From Pseudopithomyces maydicus (Eukaryota > Ascomycota > Dothideomycetes > Pleosporales > Didymosphaeriaceae), in assembly GCA_026873275.1 (NCBI GenBank), contig JANTUC010000005.1, positions 2,604,001 to 2,668,000 of the forward strand: a stretch of 64,000 nt of DNA. Reading direction: 5' to 3'. The notes below the pieces were generated by a model. It worked only from the letters and a program-made list of their open reading frames with translations. It made no database searches and was not told where the DNA came from. Both the position numbers and the translations under genes were made by a program. Positions 10,260-23,353 of this stretch are shown piece by piece; within the stretch, counting starts at the first letter, position 1, and each line of letters begins with the position of its first letter.

Positions 10260-12059
10260 TCAGCGCTCCGGATCATTTCCCTCGCTATTCATCGTGTTCC
10301 ACTCCTCCTTTTTCACCGGCATCTCCCTTTTAGTAGATCCAATCGTGGGAGCAGTTGAGGAAGCTCGTGGTTTGATATAGCCGGGACCGCTAGATGTATC
10401 CGCTGAATTAACTTGGCCGTGCTTAGAACCAGTCTTCTTCCTTTTCATTGAAATGCTGTTGGCCTTTCGCATGGATGCAAGAGCAAATTCTCCCTTCATA
10501 TCGTTCGCCATTTGTCCTATAAGGGATTCTGCCAGGTTTTCGTCTCCACACTCGACGATGGCGTTCACGACCAGCGTTTGGAGGGCTGCTGGAGGATTCG
10601 TCAAGCTCATGGTATAACTGAAAATCTCACCAACAATGTCTGCTTCAGCTAGTTGGTGGGTATCAGCATCATGTCTGGACAATCCGCTCTCTAATACGTC
10701 TCTCAATGTCAAATCACCGGCTTTGGAACGCTCGATGATGCTAGTAACAGCTGAAGAGAAAACTTCCATACACTGAGAAGCAAGGCCTGTGATACCCAGG
10801 TAGTCTGCCACTTTGTGAATACGCAGTAATTCTTGGGCACTGGTGACCGGAAAATCTTGAGTGGACAACCAATTGGCAATGTGACCCACCACTTCAGGCT
10901 CGGTATTTGGTAGCAAGATGCGCCGGTATACAGCTGCCATGACAGAGTCCTTCAGAATCGTCTTTTTCTCGTCGCCCTTGTATCGTAACAGGAATAAGTT
11001 GATCCGCTCTACCACTGCGAGTAGCGCCTCGTTATTGAGAAAACCCAAACGAGTGAGGACATCCTCTCTCGGGTATTGAGATCTATCCAACTTTTTCACC
11101 TTGTTGGATGCCATGGCGAGCATTTCGTTCTTCCGGAACATGGTATCAACCAGGTGTTCGATAATGCCGGCGACGGTTCGCTCAAATCGAACAATAGGGA
11201 ATTTTTCGAAACTCTCCATAATGAGATCAATTGTCTGTAGCTGAAATTAACATCGACGAGTCATATTTAAAAAGAAAACGATCAAGAAAGTCCTTAGTGG
11301 CGAAGGGAGGGGTAGATATGCTCTTACCTTGGCGCGCACATCATCTACTTGGTGAATCTTGTGAACTATCAGAAGCGAATGAAAAGCTTCAGCCCGCTTC
11401 TTGAGAGCCATTGCTTGCTTATGTTGATCGCGTAAGGGTTCCGCCTGCGTGAAGATTTCCAATTGCCTTTCACTTTGTGCACAAAGCAAAGCAAGATCAA
11501 TGGTGTATTGCGTGGTCAAGCCATTGCCGCACTCGATCGTGACGGTGTTGTGAAACGGCTCCCTATCCACAATCAGTCAAAGTGAATTTCCTAATACTGG
11601 ACAGACTGACATGAGCGAGGGGCGCGACTTCAGCTCGTTTTCAAGCATGAGGATTTCGTCATTCGCAGGCACTGTGTTCTGCGGAGCTTGAAAATGGGTG
11701 GTTTCCTGTCCAGGGCCCGCCGGACTCTCTGAGTCTTGGGACGATGAAAGAGTATCATGCATGTCTTTATCTGTGCGATCATCGGTCAGTGAAACGTCCA
11801 AATGTCACGTTTCATGCTGAGCGAAACGTTTCTTGCCCAATCCATTCGAATATCGCTAGTCCTAAGCAAGAAACAGCGTGCAGTATCTTGAGGCATACCG
11901 TTCTTAGAACCAATGGCGAACTCCACACGTCGGCGTTTCGCTAGCGGGAGTGAATCCTACAGTCGAGGTCAGAGACGTATAGTACTATATAGATGAACCA
12001 GAATCGCTTACTTCGCTGGTTGCAGAAGCTGATATGCGTTCAAGTGGGTCCGGAGCCAT
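10260..12059 (-). CDS. BTB/POZ-like protein with internal insertion, five exons
   Basis: Exons 12059-12012, 11956-11899, 11770-11611, 11562-11328 and 11240-10260 join in phase to 493 aa. All introns (55, 128, 48, 87 bp) have GT-AG ends. The N-terminus is polar with a basic cluster (AKRRRVEF) that could be a nuclear signal. At about residue 135 a strand/helix pair (TVTIECGNG, then YTIDLALLCAQSERQLEIF) matches the start of a fungal BTB domain, where the helix normally reads HKxLLCxxSxxF. The BTB C-terminal half (VVGHIANWLSTQDFPV, then LLRIHKVADYLGITGLA) appears only after an extra segment of roughly 130 residues. The C-terminal tail is basic and Ser-rich. BTB proteins dimerise or bridge to Cul3 ligases; the target here is unknown. 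Confidence 0.75.
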
Positions 12060-12872
12060 GGCCGGGATGGGACTCTTGTAGAGATCCAGGTGCTGTTGGT
12101 TGTTGAGGAAGATTGAATAAAGCAAATGAGTAGACTAGATGAGAAGTAGAGTTGAAGAAGGAGAAGTGGAGAGAAAGCTGTATTTAAAGTAAGAGTCGCT
12201 GGTGCCTAGATATCTCCCAAGAGCCTGGGAGGTTTTGAGGTGAGAGTTTCGAGCGACATGGGGTGAGAGGGTTCCTATACAGACAGATAAGGCCAGCGTA
12301 GGAGGTGGTGAAGGAGATTTGCTGGGAAATGGATGCTTCGTATCTGACATGAGAGATTTGAGGCGCACAAAATGATGAACAGCTCTTCAACCCCTACCCG
12401 AAGATATATATCGTAGGCTATCTGAAACCAGGTAAAGGCATTGAGTGAAGGCCCTCTCAATGCTTAACACTAGGACCCGTCGCATAATGGGAAAGCTGAC
12501 AGGGCTGATCGGAGTGAATGTAGATGTTATTATGAGATATGGATAATTCTGTGCATGAGGTGGCGAGATAACCTAGGGTTGCACCTGCCAGTTTGACTTA
12601 GGAAGCTACTACCATCCAACATATGACGCTGTCATACAACACTATCGCTTTGCTGGGATTTTGTGAGCCACAGTAAATAGCTGCAGAATGTCTCTATGCC
12701 GCAGATTGGTCGCTTTGCTGGCACATGACTCAATTGGACATGTCTAACGGAGGTGGTGTTCACCAGACGTTGGGCTCGGAGGACGCACGGGCCATACCCC
12801 GCGACCACCGCATTTGGAGAAGACCAAACACGACAAAGTTCCCAGCAGAATCTACAACATGGACGCGTCGTA
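12060..12872. other. Divergent intergenic region
   Basis: About 0.8 kb between the BTB gene (minus) and GCP3 (plus). Short open frames are present but none looks coding. Confidence 0.5.
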
Positions 12873-15674
12873 ATGGCGACCTTCAATCGGGAACGCGTCG
12901 AGCACGCGTTGAACGAGCTGCTGGTGCGCATCGTGCCCGAATACCCCGACGAAGACGAAGAAGCCGCCAACGAGCGCTACGATGTCGCCTACGAACATGC
13001 CTTCCGGGAGCTCAGCACCGCCGGCGAGCTCCCCATTGTCGCCGACATAAACCATGTGGCCAGCCAAATTGACCGGAAATGTGCGCTTGTATTCTTTGTA
13101 CCGACTGCTAGCTTCTGCTAACAGCATCAAGTGCTATCCGACGTGAGCGGCGCGCAAAAGAGCGCCCGTTTCAACAACCTCCTCTCCCGTCTGGTGTCGC
13201 AGCCCGTACTCGACCAGAAATGGCGCATGCTCTACTTCCTCCACGAACTGTCCGATATACAACAACCACCCGACCCCTCGGACCGTCGGGGCCGCCTACG
13301 CGAGCCTAACACTCCCCCAAGACGTCATGCGACGAACGGCAGGTCCCGGTCGCCCAGTCCTGCAGCATTTCGGGACGCCTTTGCGCGACCTGGTCTCTCG
13401 CAAGTACCGGCGAACGACAGGTCAATAGATGATTCTCCGGAACCTGAACCTATCCGTCCAGTAGCACCTACAGAACGGGCGGAGCGGCGGAAAGAGCGAC
13501 GAGCGCAAGAGGCCGCAAAGGAGCCTGCTGTTGACGGAGAACCTGTGGACACGAACAAAGTCCCTACAGAACCGGCGCTTCTCCGTGATCTTCCTTTCAC
13601 CCTCCAGGGGCTTTCATCCACCAATCTTGCATTTTCTTCGTCGACCGCCATCAAACTACCGCCATCATTACCTGTGCCTCTGATCAGCTTGCTGCACACC
13701 CTCGCCGAGCCTTCTTTATTATACCGCGGTCTTTCCGAGTTTGTGGAATCCACCGAAGGAGGATTGGTGGGCCAGAGTTTTAGGTCGGCTCTCGGCAAGG
13801 AATTGAGGTCATACTTGGGCTTGGTTGCAACACTGGAGGGTCAGATCCGAAGAGCTTTGGCTCAATTGGATGATGCGCAGCCGCACCATGGCATTGGCAA
13901 GGCTGGTGTTACTCTGAAACGCTGCGTCATCTGGACCCGCGAAGCCACGCAAGGCCTGCGGCTCATGAGTTTGATGGTTGAGGAATCGAAGGGAAAGAAG
14001 GGAGGCGAGCTGATATCTCTGATTCATTCCTTTTCGCAATCCAACGGCGACCCTTATGTCGGGGCCTTTGCCGAGCGGTTACTTTCACATGTTACACGGC
14101 CTTTTTACGACATGTTACGACAATGGGTGTATGATGGCGAACTGGCAGATCCGTTTGGGGAGTTCTTTGTATATGAGCAGAGCGAAGAAGAGATCAACGA
14201 GGCCGCCTTGGCTAACAGCAATGAAGGAAAGGGAGGTGCCACAAGTGTGTGGGAAGACAAGTACAAACTGAAAGAGAAGATGATACCTACCATCATCACG
14301 AACGAATTCGCAAACAAGGTCTTCTTGATCGGCAAGACACTCAACTTTATCCGCTACGGATGCGGAGACGCAGCATGGGTGGATACTTATTCCAAAGAAG
14401 CATCGAAGGAGTTGCATTATGGCGATACAGCTAACCTTGAAAAGTCCATCGGTGACGCATACAAGACTACCATGGCGCGCTTGACCGATCTTATGACCAA
14501 CAAGTTCAAACTCTTCGAGCATCTTGAAGCACTGAAGAAGTACCTACTGCTCGGTGCTGGCGACTTCATCGCGCTACTTATGGAATCTTTATCAGCAAAT
14601 CTGGATCGGCCAGCGAACACACAATACCGACATACCCTCACCGCGCAGCTTGAGCATGCTGTACGAAATTCCAACGCTCAATTCGACTCCCCCGAAGTCC
14701 TGCGTCGATTGGATGCTCGCATGCTTGAGCTCTCCCATGGCGAAATCGGCTGGGACGTATTCACGCTCGAATATAAGATAGACGCACCTGTGGACGTAAT
14801 CGTCACGCCCTTCGGCTCAAAGCACTACCTCAAAGTGTTCAATTTTCTCTGGCGTGTCAAACGCGTCGAGTTCGCCCTCGGATCCACCTGGCGCCGCTGC
14901 ATGACAGGAGCCCGCGGCGTCCTCGCCACCGTTTCCGACAAAGTCGGCTCAGACTGGAAAAAGGTGCGCTGCGGCATCGCAGAAATGGTCCACTTCATCG
15001 ACCAACTCCAATACTATATTCTCTTCGAAGTCATTGAGTCTTCCTGGAATGAGCTCCAAGAAGCACTGCACAAGCCCGAAAGCACCCTCGACGACATGAT
15101 CGAAGCACACGCCCGGTACCTCAACAGCATCACGCGGAAAGGTCTACTAGGAAGCCAGTCCACGGATTTCACAGGCCAGCTCCACGAGCTGCTCAAGATC
15201 ATGCTCGCATACAAAGACGCCGTCGACGGCCTCTACTCCTTCTCCGTCGCCGAATTCACCCGCCGACAAGAACACGCCGCCCGCATCGAGACCCGCACCG
15301 CCGCCGGCCGCTGGGGCGTCACAGAGCGCGACGCCGCGTCCGGCTCCCCCGACCCCTTCTCCTCGCGTGCGTCCCGCTCCGACATGGACTCTCCGCTGCC
15401 GCCGCCACTGCTTCAGATCGGCGCGCAGGGTAGCTCGGCCGAGGACGACGTCCTTCCTGCGCTGCGGAAGCGCCTTGCGACGCTGATCAAGGAGTTTCAG
15501 ATAAGGATTACGGTGTTGTTGGGGGATTTGATTCATCAGCCTGATCATGATATGCGCTGGTTGGCGATGGTGATGAATTTCAATGATGTGTATCAACCGA
15601 AGAGGAGGAGTAGTCGGCGGGAGAGAGATAAGAAGCGTGAGAAGGAGACGCCGGCTGCGAGGGGTGGTGGGTAG
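12873..15674 (+). CDS. GCP3: Gamma-tubulin complex component 3 (Spc98/Alp6 family)
   Basis: Exon 1 12873-13080 and exon 2 13132-15674 give 916 aa, normal for fungal GCP3. The 51-bp intron uses GTGCGC, a TGCTAAC branch site and an ATCAAG acceptor; phase 1 gives IDRK-LLSDV. The Spc97/Spc98 (GRIP1) core starts at LLRDLPFTLQG. RPFYDMLRQWVYDGELADPF and the block from VWEDKYKLKEKMIPT through NFIRYGCGD match GCP3 rather than GCP2. The GRIP2 end has LEYKIDAPVDVIVTPFGSK, FLWRVKRVEFALGSTWRRC and LQYYILFEVIESSW. It nucleates microtubules as part of the gamma-tubulin small complex at spindle pole bodies and septa. The frame is intact along its whole length. Confidence 0.95.
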
Positions 15675-17317
15675 GAGTGGAAAAGTGGATAGGGACGTAG
15701 GCTGTCTATGGTGGATAAGGAGATAAGGAACGGTGGATGGGTGGGCGAGAGATGATATCAAAGACAGTCGATATTGTGTGAGGGAGGTGAAATAGAACGC
15801 AAGTCGTGCGGATGCGGCGTTAGGGATACCCAAAAGGCGTCTTTGGTCGTAGACACATTTTTGTAGGCGGATTGATACTAACGTTCAAGGGCACTGAATT
15901 GAGCTGCTGATCGTGAATGTTTGCTTTGAACCTGATATTGCTCTAGAAAAATTTATAAATCATATGCATGACAATCATACTGTGATATTGCCTTTGGCTA
16001 CACCAAGGTGCTTTTTTCTACTTCTCCCACGCAGTATAGAGTCTAACATATTTATGTAATTATACTGAGCGCTACTGTGCTACTACTTTTTCTAAGAACC
16101 AAGACACATGTAGTTACACGGGTATATGCAAGAACCGCAGTAATGAATGGCGTCTTGTGTCACATCACACTCGGTCAAGATAACATCTACCATCCTCGAG
16201 ATTTCCACGTTTTGACCCGCCCAGTCAAGTCTCCCATGTTGCTTTATGGCCGACTGTAAGCAGTTTCGGGGGCGAAGATTTGCATATATGGTTAAAGAGC
16301 AACTCGATGAGTATAGAACCACTAGAGGTGTGTCGTTGACTCAATAAACATCTTGTCAATTCGTACCATTTCTTCAATTATGAGCTCAATTTGACAATAA
16401 TCGAATATCTCGTGCATGGCTGGTCGAGTGTTTCAGCCAGTGCTAGATACGAGAGATAAGAAAACGCTTCTTGTTAGCATTGGAGAGACTACCTTGCATA
16501 AGGTTTGTTGGGTTTGCGAAACCTACACCCCCGCCTGTGTAACCCCCACCTCTCTCACCGCTGTACGTGGCCGCCGTCGATTTGAAAGCACAATCAAAAA
16601 ACACTCCATCAGACTTCAAAGGCTGCATAATGATCGGGAAGTATGTTGATTTCCAAAAGTTTGTTATGAGTTTCTGTTTTTGTTCTGTTCTGGTCAGTGT
16701 CCATTATGTGCACTCGACGGTATTATGTGGGAGTGATCAGATCAGTACCGTTGGTTTGAATTCCCTAGTATCGTTTGCTGCTTTTTGTGAGAATGGTGAC
16801 AGATTCATATGGGATCCGAGCAGCACGAGATATCATAATGGTTTTTACATCCGAAGATACATGGGAGTTGTGAAAGATAATCTGAGTAATCCGGTGTTCC
16901 TGAATATCCAAGTCGTGAAACAGATCGTCGATGCAATCCCTGATTCGGCATCAGATATTCACAGCTTATTATCATATGACTCTTTATCTGGGGTCCGGTT
17001 GGTGCGATTAACATGTTGGTTCACAAGATCTGAACACGTCTGCAGCGTATGCTATCAGTAGCCCAATATGTAAACCTAAGTCCTGAAAACTGTATCTGCT
17101 AATTCAACATGCATCAACCAAGGCATACATGCAGTTTCCGCAGGTGCATACAATCAACTTACACAATAGCTAGGTAGATAAAATGTATATATCAGCGGAT
17201 TGATTCACTTCGTAAGGGACATAACTTTTACGTTTTGTTGTGATTTGAAAACATTTACTGTTTGTTTATTTGTTTGGTTTTAGTGATATATAACCTTTCC
17301 ACGTAAAGGAAAGCTTG
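15675..17317. other. AT-rich intergenic region with one doubtful ORF
   Basis: Longest gap in the first third, clearly AT-richer than its surroundings. A 164-codon open frame (16567-17061, +) has mixed hydrophobic composition but no family I recognise. On the minus strand 16443-16628 encodes a Gly/Ser-rich stretch (YSGERGGGYTGGG). Neither has good context. A relic element or a fast-evolving small gene are both possible. Confidence 0.4.
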
Positions 17318-19657
17318 ATGGGTGACTCCATTATGTCAGACATACACGAAGACGAAATACCGATGGCTGTGATAACAACGACCTCTCTGGAGGCGCTGCA
17401 AAGCTCCGAACAGCGCGAACTCATGGATCTAGTTGATCGACTTCGAAGAGCGGGGTTGAGTACGCTGTTGCCATTGCCGCAGATCGTCGTTTGCGGCGAC
17501 CAATCATCAGGGAAGAGCTCTGTATTAGAAGCTATCACCGAGATTCCATTTCCTCGCAAGGAAAGCCTTTGCACTCGATTTGCTACGGAGATCAGTCTTC
17601 GACGCGATACAGAGGAATCGATTTCTTGCAAAATTAACCCGGATAAGACACGCAACGAGGATGAAATAAGTCGCTTGCGTGGCTTCTCTAGGACTATCCA
17701 AGATTTCAATGAATTACCTTCACTCATAGACGAAGCTACAGAAGCGATGGGGCTTGGCCCATTTAAAGCATTCTCAAAAGACGTTCTATGCGTAGAAATA
17801 TGTGGACCAAACCGACCGCAGCTGTATGTACAAGCTTTACACTCATCGTTTCATGTTGTTGCATCTGGCTAACTTGGGAAGTACGTTGATTGACCTCCCC
17901 GGGCTCATTCATACTTCCAACAAATCACAATCTGAGGAAGATGTGAAACTTATCAAGTCGCTTGTCGAAGACTATATATCAAACAAGCGTACTATTATGC
18001 TTGCGGTTGTCTCGGCAAAAAACGACTACGCAAACCAAATCATCCTCAAAATGTGCCGAGAGTTCGACACGAAGGGTGCTCGAACGTTAGGCATCATTAC
18101 AAAACCGGACTTCCTCCGGCCTGGATCAGAAAACGAATCAATATGGCTCGAATTGGCAGGTAATAAAGACATTTTCTTCGAACTGGGATGGCATCTACTT
18201 AAAAACCGTGCGGACGACCAACACAGTATTTCCTTTGCACAAAGAAACCTTGAAGAGCAGGCTTTTTTTAAGGCAGGAAATTATGCATCACTTCCACGGG
18301 GTACGATGGGTGTACACCACCTCCGTGAGCGCCTGAGTGAACTTTTATTTAATCACTTGCGAAAGACCCTGCCTGATCTCGAAGATGATTTGAGCTCTAT
18401 GCTAACAAAGACGCTTGCCGAGCTTGAAACCTTGGGAAAGTGCCGGGATAGCCTTGCCGATCAACGAATCTTTCTCGCTGAGCTTGCAACATCAGCTTCC
18501 AACATCATTCGAATGGGCTGCGACGGGATCTACGAAGCTCCATTTTTCGACAGCATTGATATCGACGCTCATCTTGATGCGCCACAGAACTTTGTCAGAC
18601 TGCGCGCAGTAGTGCAACATTTGAACATGGCTTTTGCGGAGAACATACGACTCAATGGCCATACATTCGAGATTGAGAAGGAATATGAAGAGATCGACGA
18701 GGAAGCTACCGACGAGGGGGATATCGATCATGATGAGTCTTGGGTGATTGCGAAGAAGAGAGTCCGGAAGACGACCCAAAAACCAATAAAAATGCGACGA
18801 CAAAAAGCAATCAAATGGGTGAACCACATACAGGAGAGAATACGTGGACGCGAACTACCCGGAGTATTCAATCCAATGATCATAGGGCGTTTGTTCCAAG
18901 AGCAATCAACTATGTGGGAGTTTATTGCTCGCAAACATATCGACAGTGTTGCAAATGCCTGTAAAAGGTTTGTACGTGCGGTACTCAGCGATATAGGGCC
19001 ACCCGAAACTATGGAAAAGCTCTCAATACATACAGTACAGCCTTTCTTGAAACAAGCACATTCCGAAGCTATCGCAGAACTAGAGCGGGTTCTAGCAGAC
19101 AAATCAAGGCATCCGATAACGTACAACCATTATTTCACTGATAATATCCAAAAGCTCCAGCAGGAACGACTGACGAGATGTCTGATGGAGAATGCGGGAG
19201 ATTCAATGGTTAAAGGCTCGCAGATGTTGCCATCAGGGGCAATCGTTTCGGAAAAGGAATATATTGATCCGACAGCACTCAAAGCCGCACTCCAGCAGAC
19301 GATACAACACGATATGGATAAATTTGCTGCTGAGCAGGCTCTAGATGCACTTGATGCATTCTACAAGGTAAATTCCCATTTCGGTTGTCATCTCATATAA
19401 TTTATCTTGACCTTTGGTAGGACGAACAGAAGTACTATGTCGACGTGATAACAAAACAAGCGATCGAGCGGCAACTTCTCGCTCCCCTTCCAAAGAGTCT
19501 ATATTCCAATTCAATTGCTAGATATACAGACGAGGAAATTCAGAGCATCGCCTCCGAGCCCTTCGAGATCAGGCAGTTGCGAACTCACCTTGAGAGTAAG
19601 AAGAAAATGTTGGAGGAGGGTGCAGATGCATTTCAAACTGCTATTACTAGAGGGTAG
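17318..19657 (+). CDS. Dynamin-family GTPase
   Basis: Exons 17318-17823, 17882-19367 and 19421-19657 (introns 58 and 53 bp) give 742 aa. The first ATG of the frame is 17318. All GTPase motifs are visible: P-loop GDQSSGKSS, switch I region LCTRFATEISLRR, DLPG at the start of exon 2 and TKPD (G4). A dynamin middle domain and a GED-like C-terminus follow. No PH or Pro-rich domain is seen, so it belongs to the Mx/dynamin-like group common as several paralogues in filamentous ascomycetes. These proteins assemble on membranes and hydrolyse GTP for fission or remodelling. The cargo is unknown. A very acidic loop (EEIDEEATDEGDIDHDE) lies near residue 450. Confidence 0.92.
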
Positions 19658-19921
19658 TCACTATCGTAGTCAATGTTCGAGTCTTGCAAGAACTTCACAA
19701 AAATTGTTGTATTTTCTAGATTTTCACCCGCCTACACTACTGGAACAAAGCAGTAGTATGTTACATCTGCGGCTACCGCAAACAGCGATACGAAAAAAAA
19801 ATTCCTACAGCGCACCCAATTCTTTGTCTCTAAGAAATGCTGGACCGTGCCAAAATGCTCCCTTCACAATCCGTCTCACCACCCCTACCACATCCCAACC
19901 TACACACCAAACCCGCACCAT
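19658..19921. other. Intergenic
   Basis: 3' region of the dynamin gene and short upstream region of the next gene; nothing else is seen. Confidence 0.5.
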
Positions 19922-20701
19922 GACTACCGAAACAACCATCCAACCCCCCAACCCTCTTCCCACTAAACCCCTATCCACCTCCTCTTCAGGCGAATCCTAC
20001 ACCGGCCTCGGCTGCTTCCCCCTCGGCCACCACACCACCCGCCCGCAATATCTCTCCCTCCTCTCCACGCTCCGCACGCTCCGCACACGTTCCCTCCTCC
20101 ACCCCCTCTCAGCCGCAAGTCTCACCGCTCTGAAATCCTCCCTCGCTCCCCTCCACACTGCACAATCCTTCTGGTCCCACCACAAACGCGACTCGCGCCC
20201 CGCCCTTGCCATCGCCGAGCTCCTCTCCCTCCTCTCTACCGATTCCCCCGCATTCAAGATATACACGTTTCCTGACTCAGAGAGGCTAAGCGGGAGAACG
20301 CAAATCTTCTGGGGGCTGAGCGAATTGTGTATTGAGGAAAGAATTACGTATCTGTATATTTCGAGCAAGACGAGCGATGTAGCGGGGACGGTGTTGCATA
20401 CATTCTTATCGAGCAGGGGGTGTCGAGATTGCAGTGCTTTCTGGCGGAGTATGTGTTGGCGGATGAGAAGGGGGAGTTGGGCGGGGAATGGGGGTTACCA
20501 CCGAGGATTGAGGGGGATGTTAGGGGGTTGAAGGGAGAGGAGGTGAGGGGGTTGATTGGGGAATTGGATAGGGAGGGGAAGGGGGGATTAGAGGCACCGG
20601 TGTTGGTGGCGAAGGTGGTGGGGTTGTGTGAGGAAGTTCTAGAAACGAAGAAGGAACCGATTTGGTGGGGCGAGGAGGAGAGTGAGGAGAAGGTGGTGTA
20701 G
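19922..20701 (+). CDS. Conserved-looking hypothetical protein, one frame break
   Basis: About 260 aa if joined. The frame from ATG 19922 runs through LYISSKTSDVAGTVLHTFLSS, then the coding signal moves to another frame that starts at VSRLQCFLAEYVLADEK and ends at 20701. The jump sits on a G5 run (20416-20420); one more G would restore the frame. A 45-bp intron (GTGTTG...TTGCAG) is a weaker alternative, because it lacks a clear branch site and removes helix-like coding sequence. No motif I can name. The coding strand is C-rich before 20270 and G-rich after. Confidence 0.6.
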
Positions 20702-20755
20702 GCTTGAAGTTGGACTACATTTTACTGACACTACACATACTTCCAATTGTGAGCT

Positions 20756-22495
20756 TTATCTGTAAACCACAAACAAGTCAAGGTTTTCCTTCATCTTCCC
20801 CGTGCAACCCCCACTTTTCGTAATAAGACTCTGCTGCTCCGAGCTCCCCATCAACCCCATCTCAATCCCATGGCCTCCCCTCCCACACCCAGCACAATAA
20901 TTTGCTGTCAATGTTAGCCCACTCCATAAACCATCCATGAAAAAACCCGTAACCTACCTTCAGGACGTTCATGCGTAAGCCACCCACTCGCACACAAGCT
21001 GAACAGTTTCCATGACGCCTGAATCAGCACCAGGTTCGCCACCAGTATCGCTATAATCAGCGTCCCAGGTGACTTCCGCTTCGGTATCTGACACAAATAC
21101 TTCGAGGAAATTACCGCTGGGGAAATTTCCAACGGTCCGGTTTCCCCTTTCAACGCCTCGAAGCTATCGCGTGCAGGGCCGGGATGCGCGTTCGCGGTGT
21201 GGCCCTGCATGGTTGTGAAATTCTTCGTGAAGAACTGCAGTGTGTTTTCGTCGGTAAGGATGTTAGGTGTGACGTTGGTCTGACCGAGGTCAACCAAGAT
21301 AGTGGAGTAAAAGGATTTGGCGAGCCCGTCGGACGGAATCCATATATCGTCCAACCTGAGTCCGCTGTTTGTATTGCCTGCAGCCAGATCGGAGAGCTGT
21401 TCGTTGAAAGAATAGGCAGTAACACCGGTTCTATCCCAGTAGTTTGCTGCGTGCTGGACGTCGGTATTGGTGAGGAAGCGGGATTCGATGTCCCAGAAGT
21501 CGAGGTCTTGGATGTCGTGCACGTTTTGGGGCATAAAATCTGGATGGAGGAGTGAGCTTCGTCTTGGGTCTCGGTGATGACGGACTGGAGACTTACGAAT
21601 TGTGCCTTTCCGGAGGTTGTTGCTGGTTTTCTGTCGGATATCTTGCATTAGGATGGAGGTGTAAGACCAGTATTGGGAGCTGGGATGTATGTCAGTACTT
21701 TTTGGGGCCTCAAAGGGCAAGGAAAATATTACAGAAGTGACTCGCCCCACCAGAGGCTGGCTTTAGATGTAGAATTCCTGGTCAAGAAGGCAAACGTCCC
21801 GACTTGCGTATTGTAATTGCCTGTAGGGAATTGAGCTGTCGATGGCACGAAGTCGTAGGTCGAGGTGAGATTGAAATACATGACACCCTCATCGGTGTCA
21901 ATAGAGCAAGTGATGTATGCACGCACAGCCGGACCCCAAGAGTTCCAACCATATTGCGTTGCAGTACGGTCTTCAGCTTCAAAGTCGATGTGTATATTGT
22001 GGATGCGGCAGTCTTCGATTGGATTATTTAAATATGTCAAGGCTGGCTGGAGTACTACAGCGTGGCTTTCTAGCTTTGTCCAGACACTCAAGATTGTATA
22101 TATGAGTGCACTTTGATTCGTGGAAAAGGCTACGCACGTTCAGCGTTTTCTTCGCGGGCTTGCGTACCCACACCTACCATTGTTTATCTGTAAAGATTGT
22201 GGCTGGCATACTGGCCGTAATTGGCTCGTGAAATAAGACGGCCAGTGATTCATCCATGAGGCGTCAGCTACCGTGGCGTTTGGATCCGTAACATATTGTA
22301 AGCTGTATTGATTGATAAGCAATCAGGTCCCAGATTGCTAAGGACTATGCCATACCTGAGATAGAAGCCTGAAGATACAAAGTTCAAGAAGGAGAAGAGA
22401 ACCAAGAGAACGATACCTCCTACCACTACTAGCGGGGTGATCCATCTGTAAGGGTACGGTCGAGAAATCGAGTATGTGATCCACGACTCAGCCAT
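20756..22495 (-). CDS. Fungal transmembrane protein, six exons
   Basis: Exons 22495-22356, 22302-22178, 22129-21733, 21679-21597, 21539-20958 and 20904-20756 join in phase to 491 aa; introns are 48-57 bp. The N-terminus has one membrane segment (WITPLVVVGGIVLLVLFSFLN). The long middle part is probably extracytoplasmic, with N-glycosylation sequons (NYT-like, NFT, NST) and conserved-looking pieces: STNQSALIYTILSVW, GWNSWGPAVRAYITC and SLLSQYWSYTSIL. A second membrane segment near the end (TLIIAILVANLVLIQASWKL) precedes a short cytoplasmic tail with CAGCGRGGHG. This resembles a large, uncharacterised family of two-TM proteins in Pezizomycotina. Function unknown. Confidence 0.8.
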
Positions 22496-23353
22496 GGTAG
22501 CCACAAGTGCCTCCAATACTCTTCTTTTTTGAAAAAAAAAATCGTATTTTTACTCAACTACTATAAGCGATGAACCCGGCTGCGTAACTCTGTAGAACGA
22601 TGCTTTCTCTTTCACTTGGGACAATTAGCTGCCTATCGACACGATAAGATCAACAATGCGAAATTGTTTGATTGGGCACAGAAGTTGCAGTAACATCTGA
22701 AGAGCATTAATGATCTCAGTAGTAAACAAGGCCATCTAAGAAATAACTTTAGCAAGGCGAGGGTAGGACGATAACAACACTGTGGGATGCATTGATGCAT
22801 CGCCTGCTCAGCACAGCCCCGCCCGCTCAGCCTTATCCCTCTCGGCGCAATCCGTATTTCTAACTGGTTCTTCTTTCAGTATATCAACCCACCTAGCCTA
22901 GTTCCGAGCATCAAATTAGCCCAGAAACATATCATTTGTTGTTTCTAAGGCTGATGCTTACTTTCGATAAATGTAGCCTTTGCCTATTAAAAACCCAGCA
23001 TATGCCCAAAAAGTATCTAGTGAGGAAGAGTAACGTAAATCAGACTTGTCAAAATCAAACAGGAACACATGTTTTCCCCAAAACCGAAGCGGACTGAGTC
23101 ATGTCCATACGTTGCGTACATGGTCAGTGCGTAAGCTAGCGTGAACGGGACAATTCTAGAAGGTCGTGGGAAAGTTCTCCAAATATCTCTACATCCGTCG
23201 AATTATACATGCTATGCATATGATGGCGACCGCAACTGTATAGCACCAGTCATGATTTTCAGTCTACGCCTTAAACCTCGTCTAAACCTGCCAACCCATC
23301 TGGCAAGCCGCACATCAGCTTTCACACGCTACAACACCGCTTTCCATCGCGCC
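22496..23353. other. Divergent intergenic region
   Basis: About 0.86 kb with an A9 run near 22531. An in-frame upstream ATG of the next gene lies at 23252. No other feature is seen. Confidence 0.5.
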
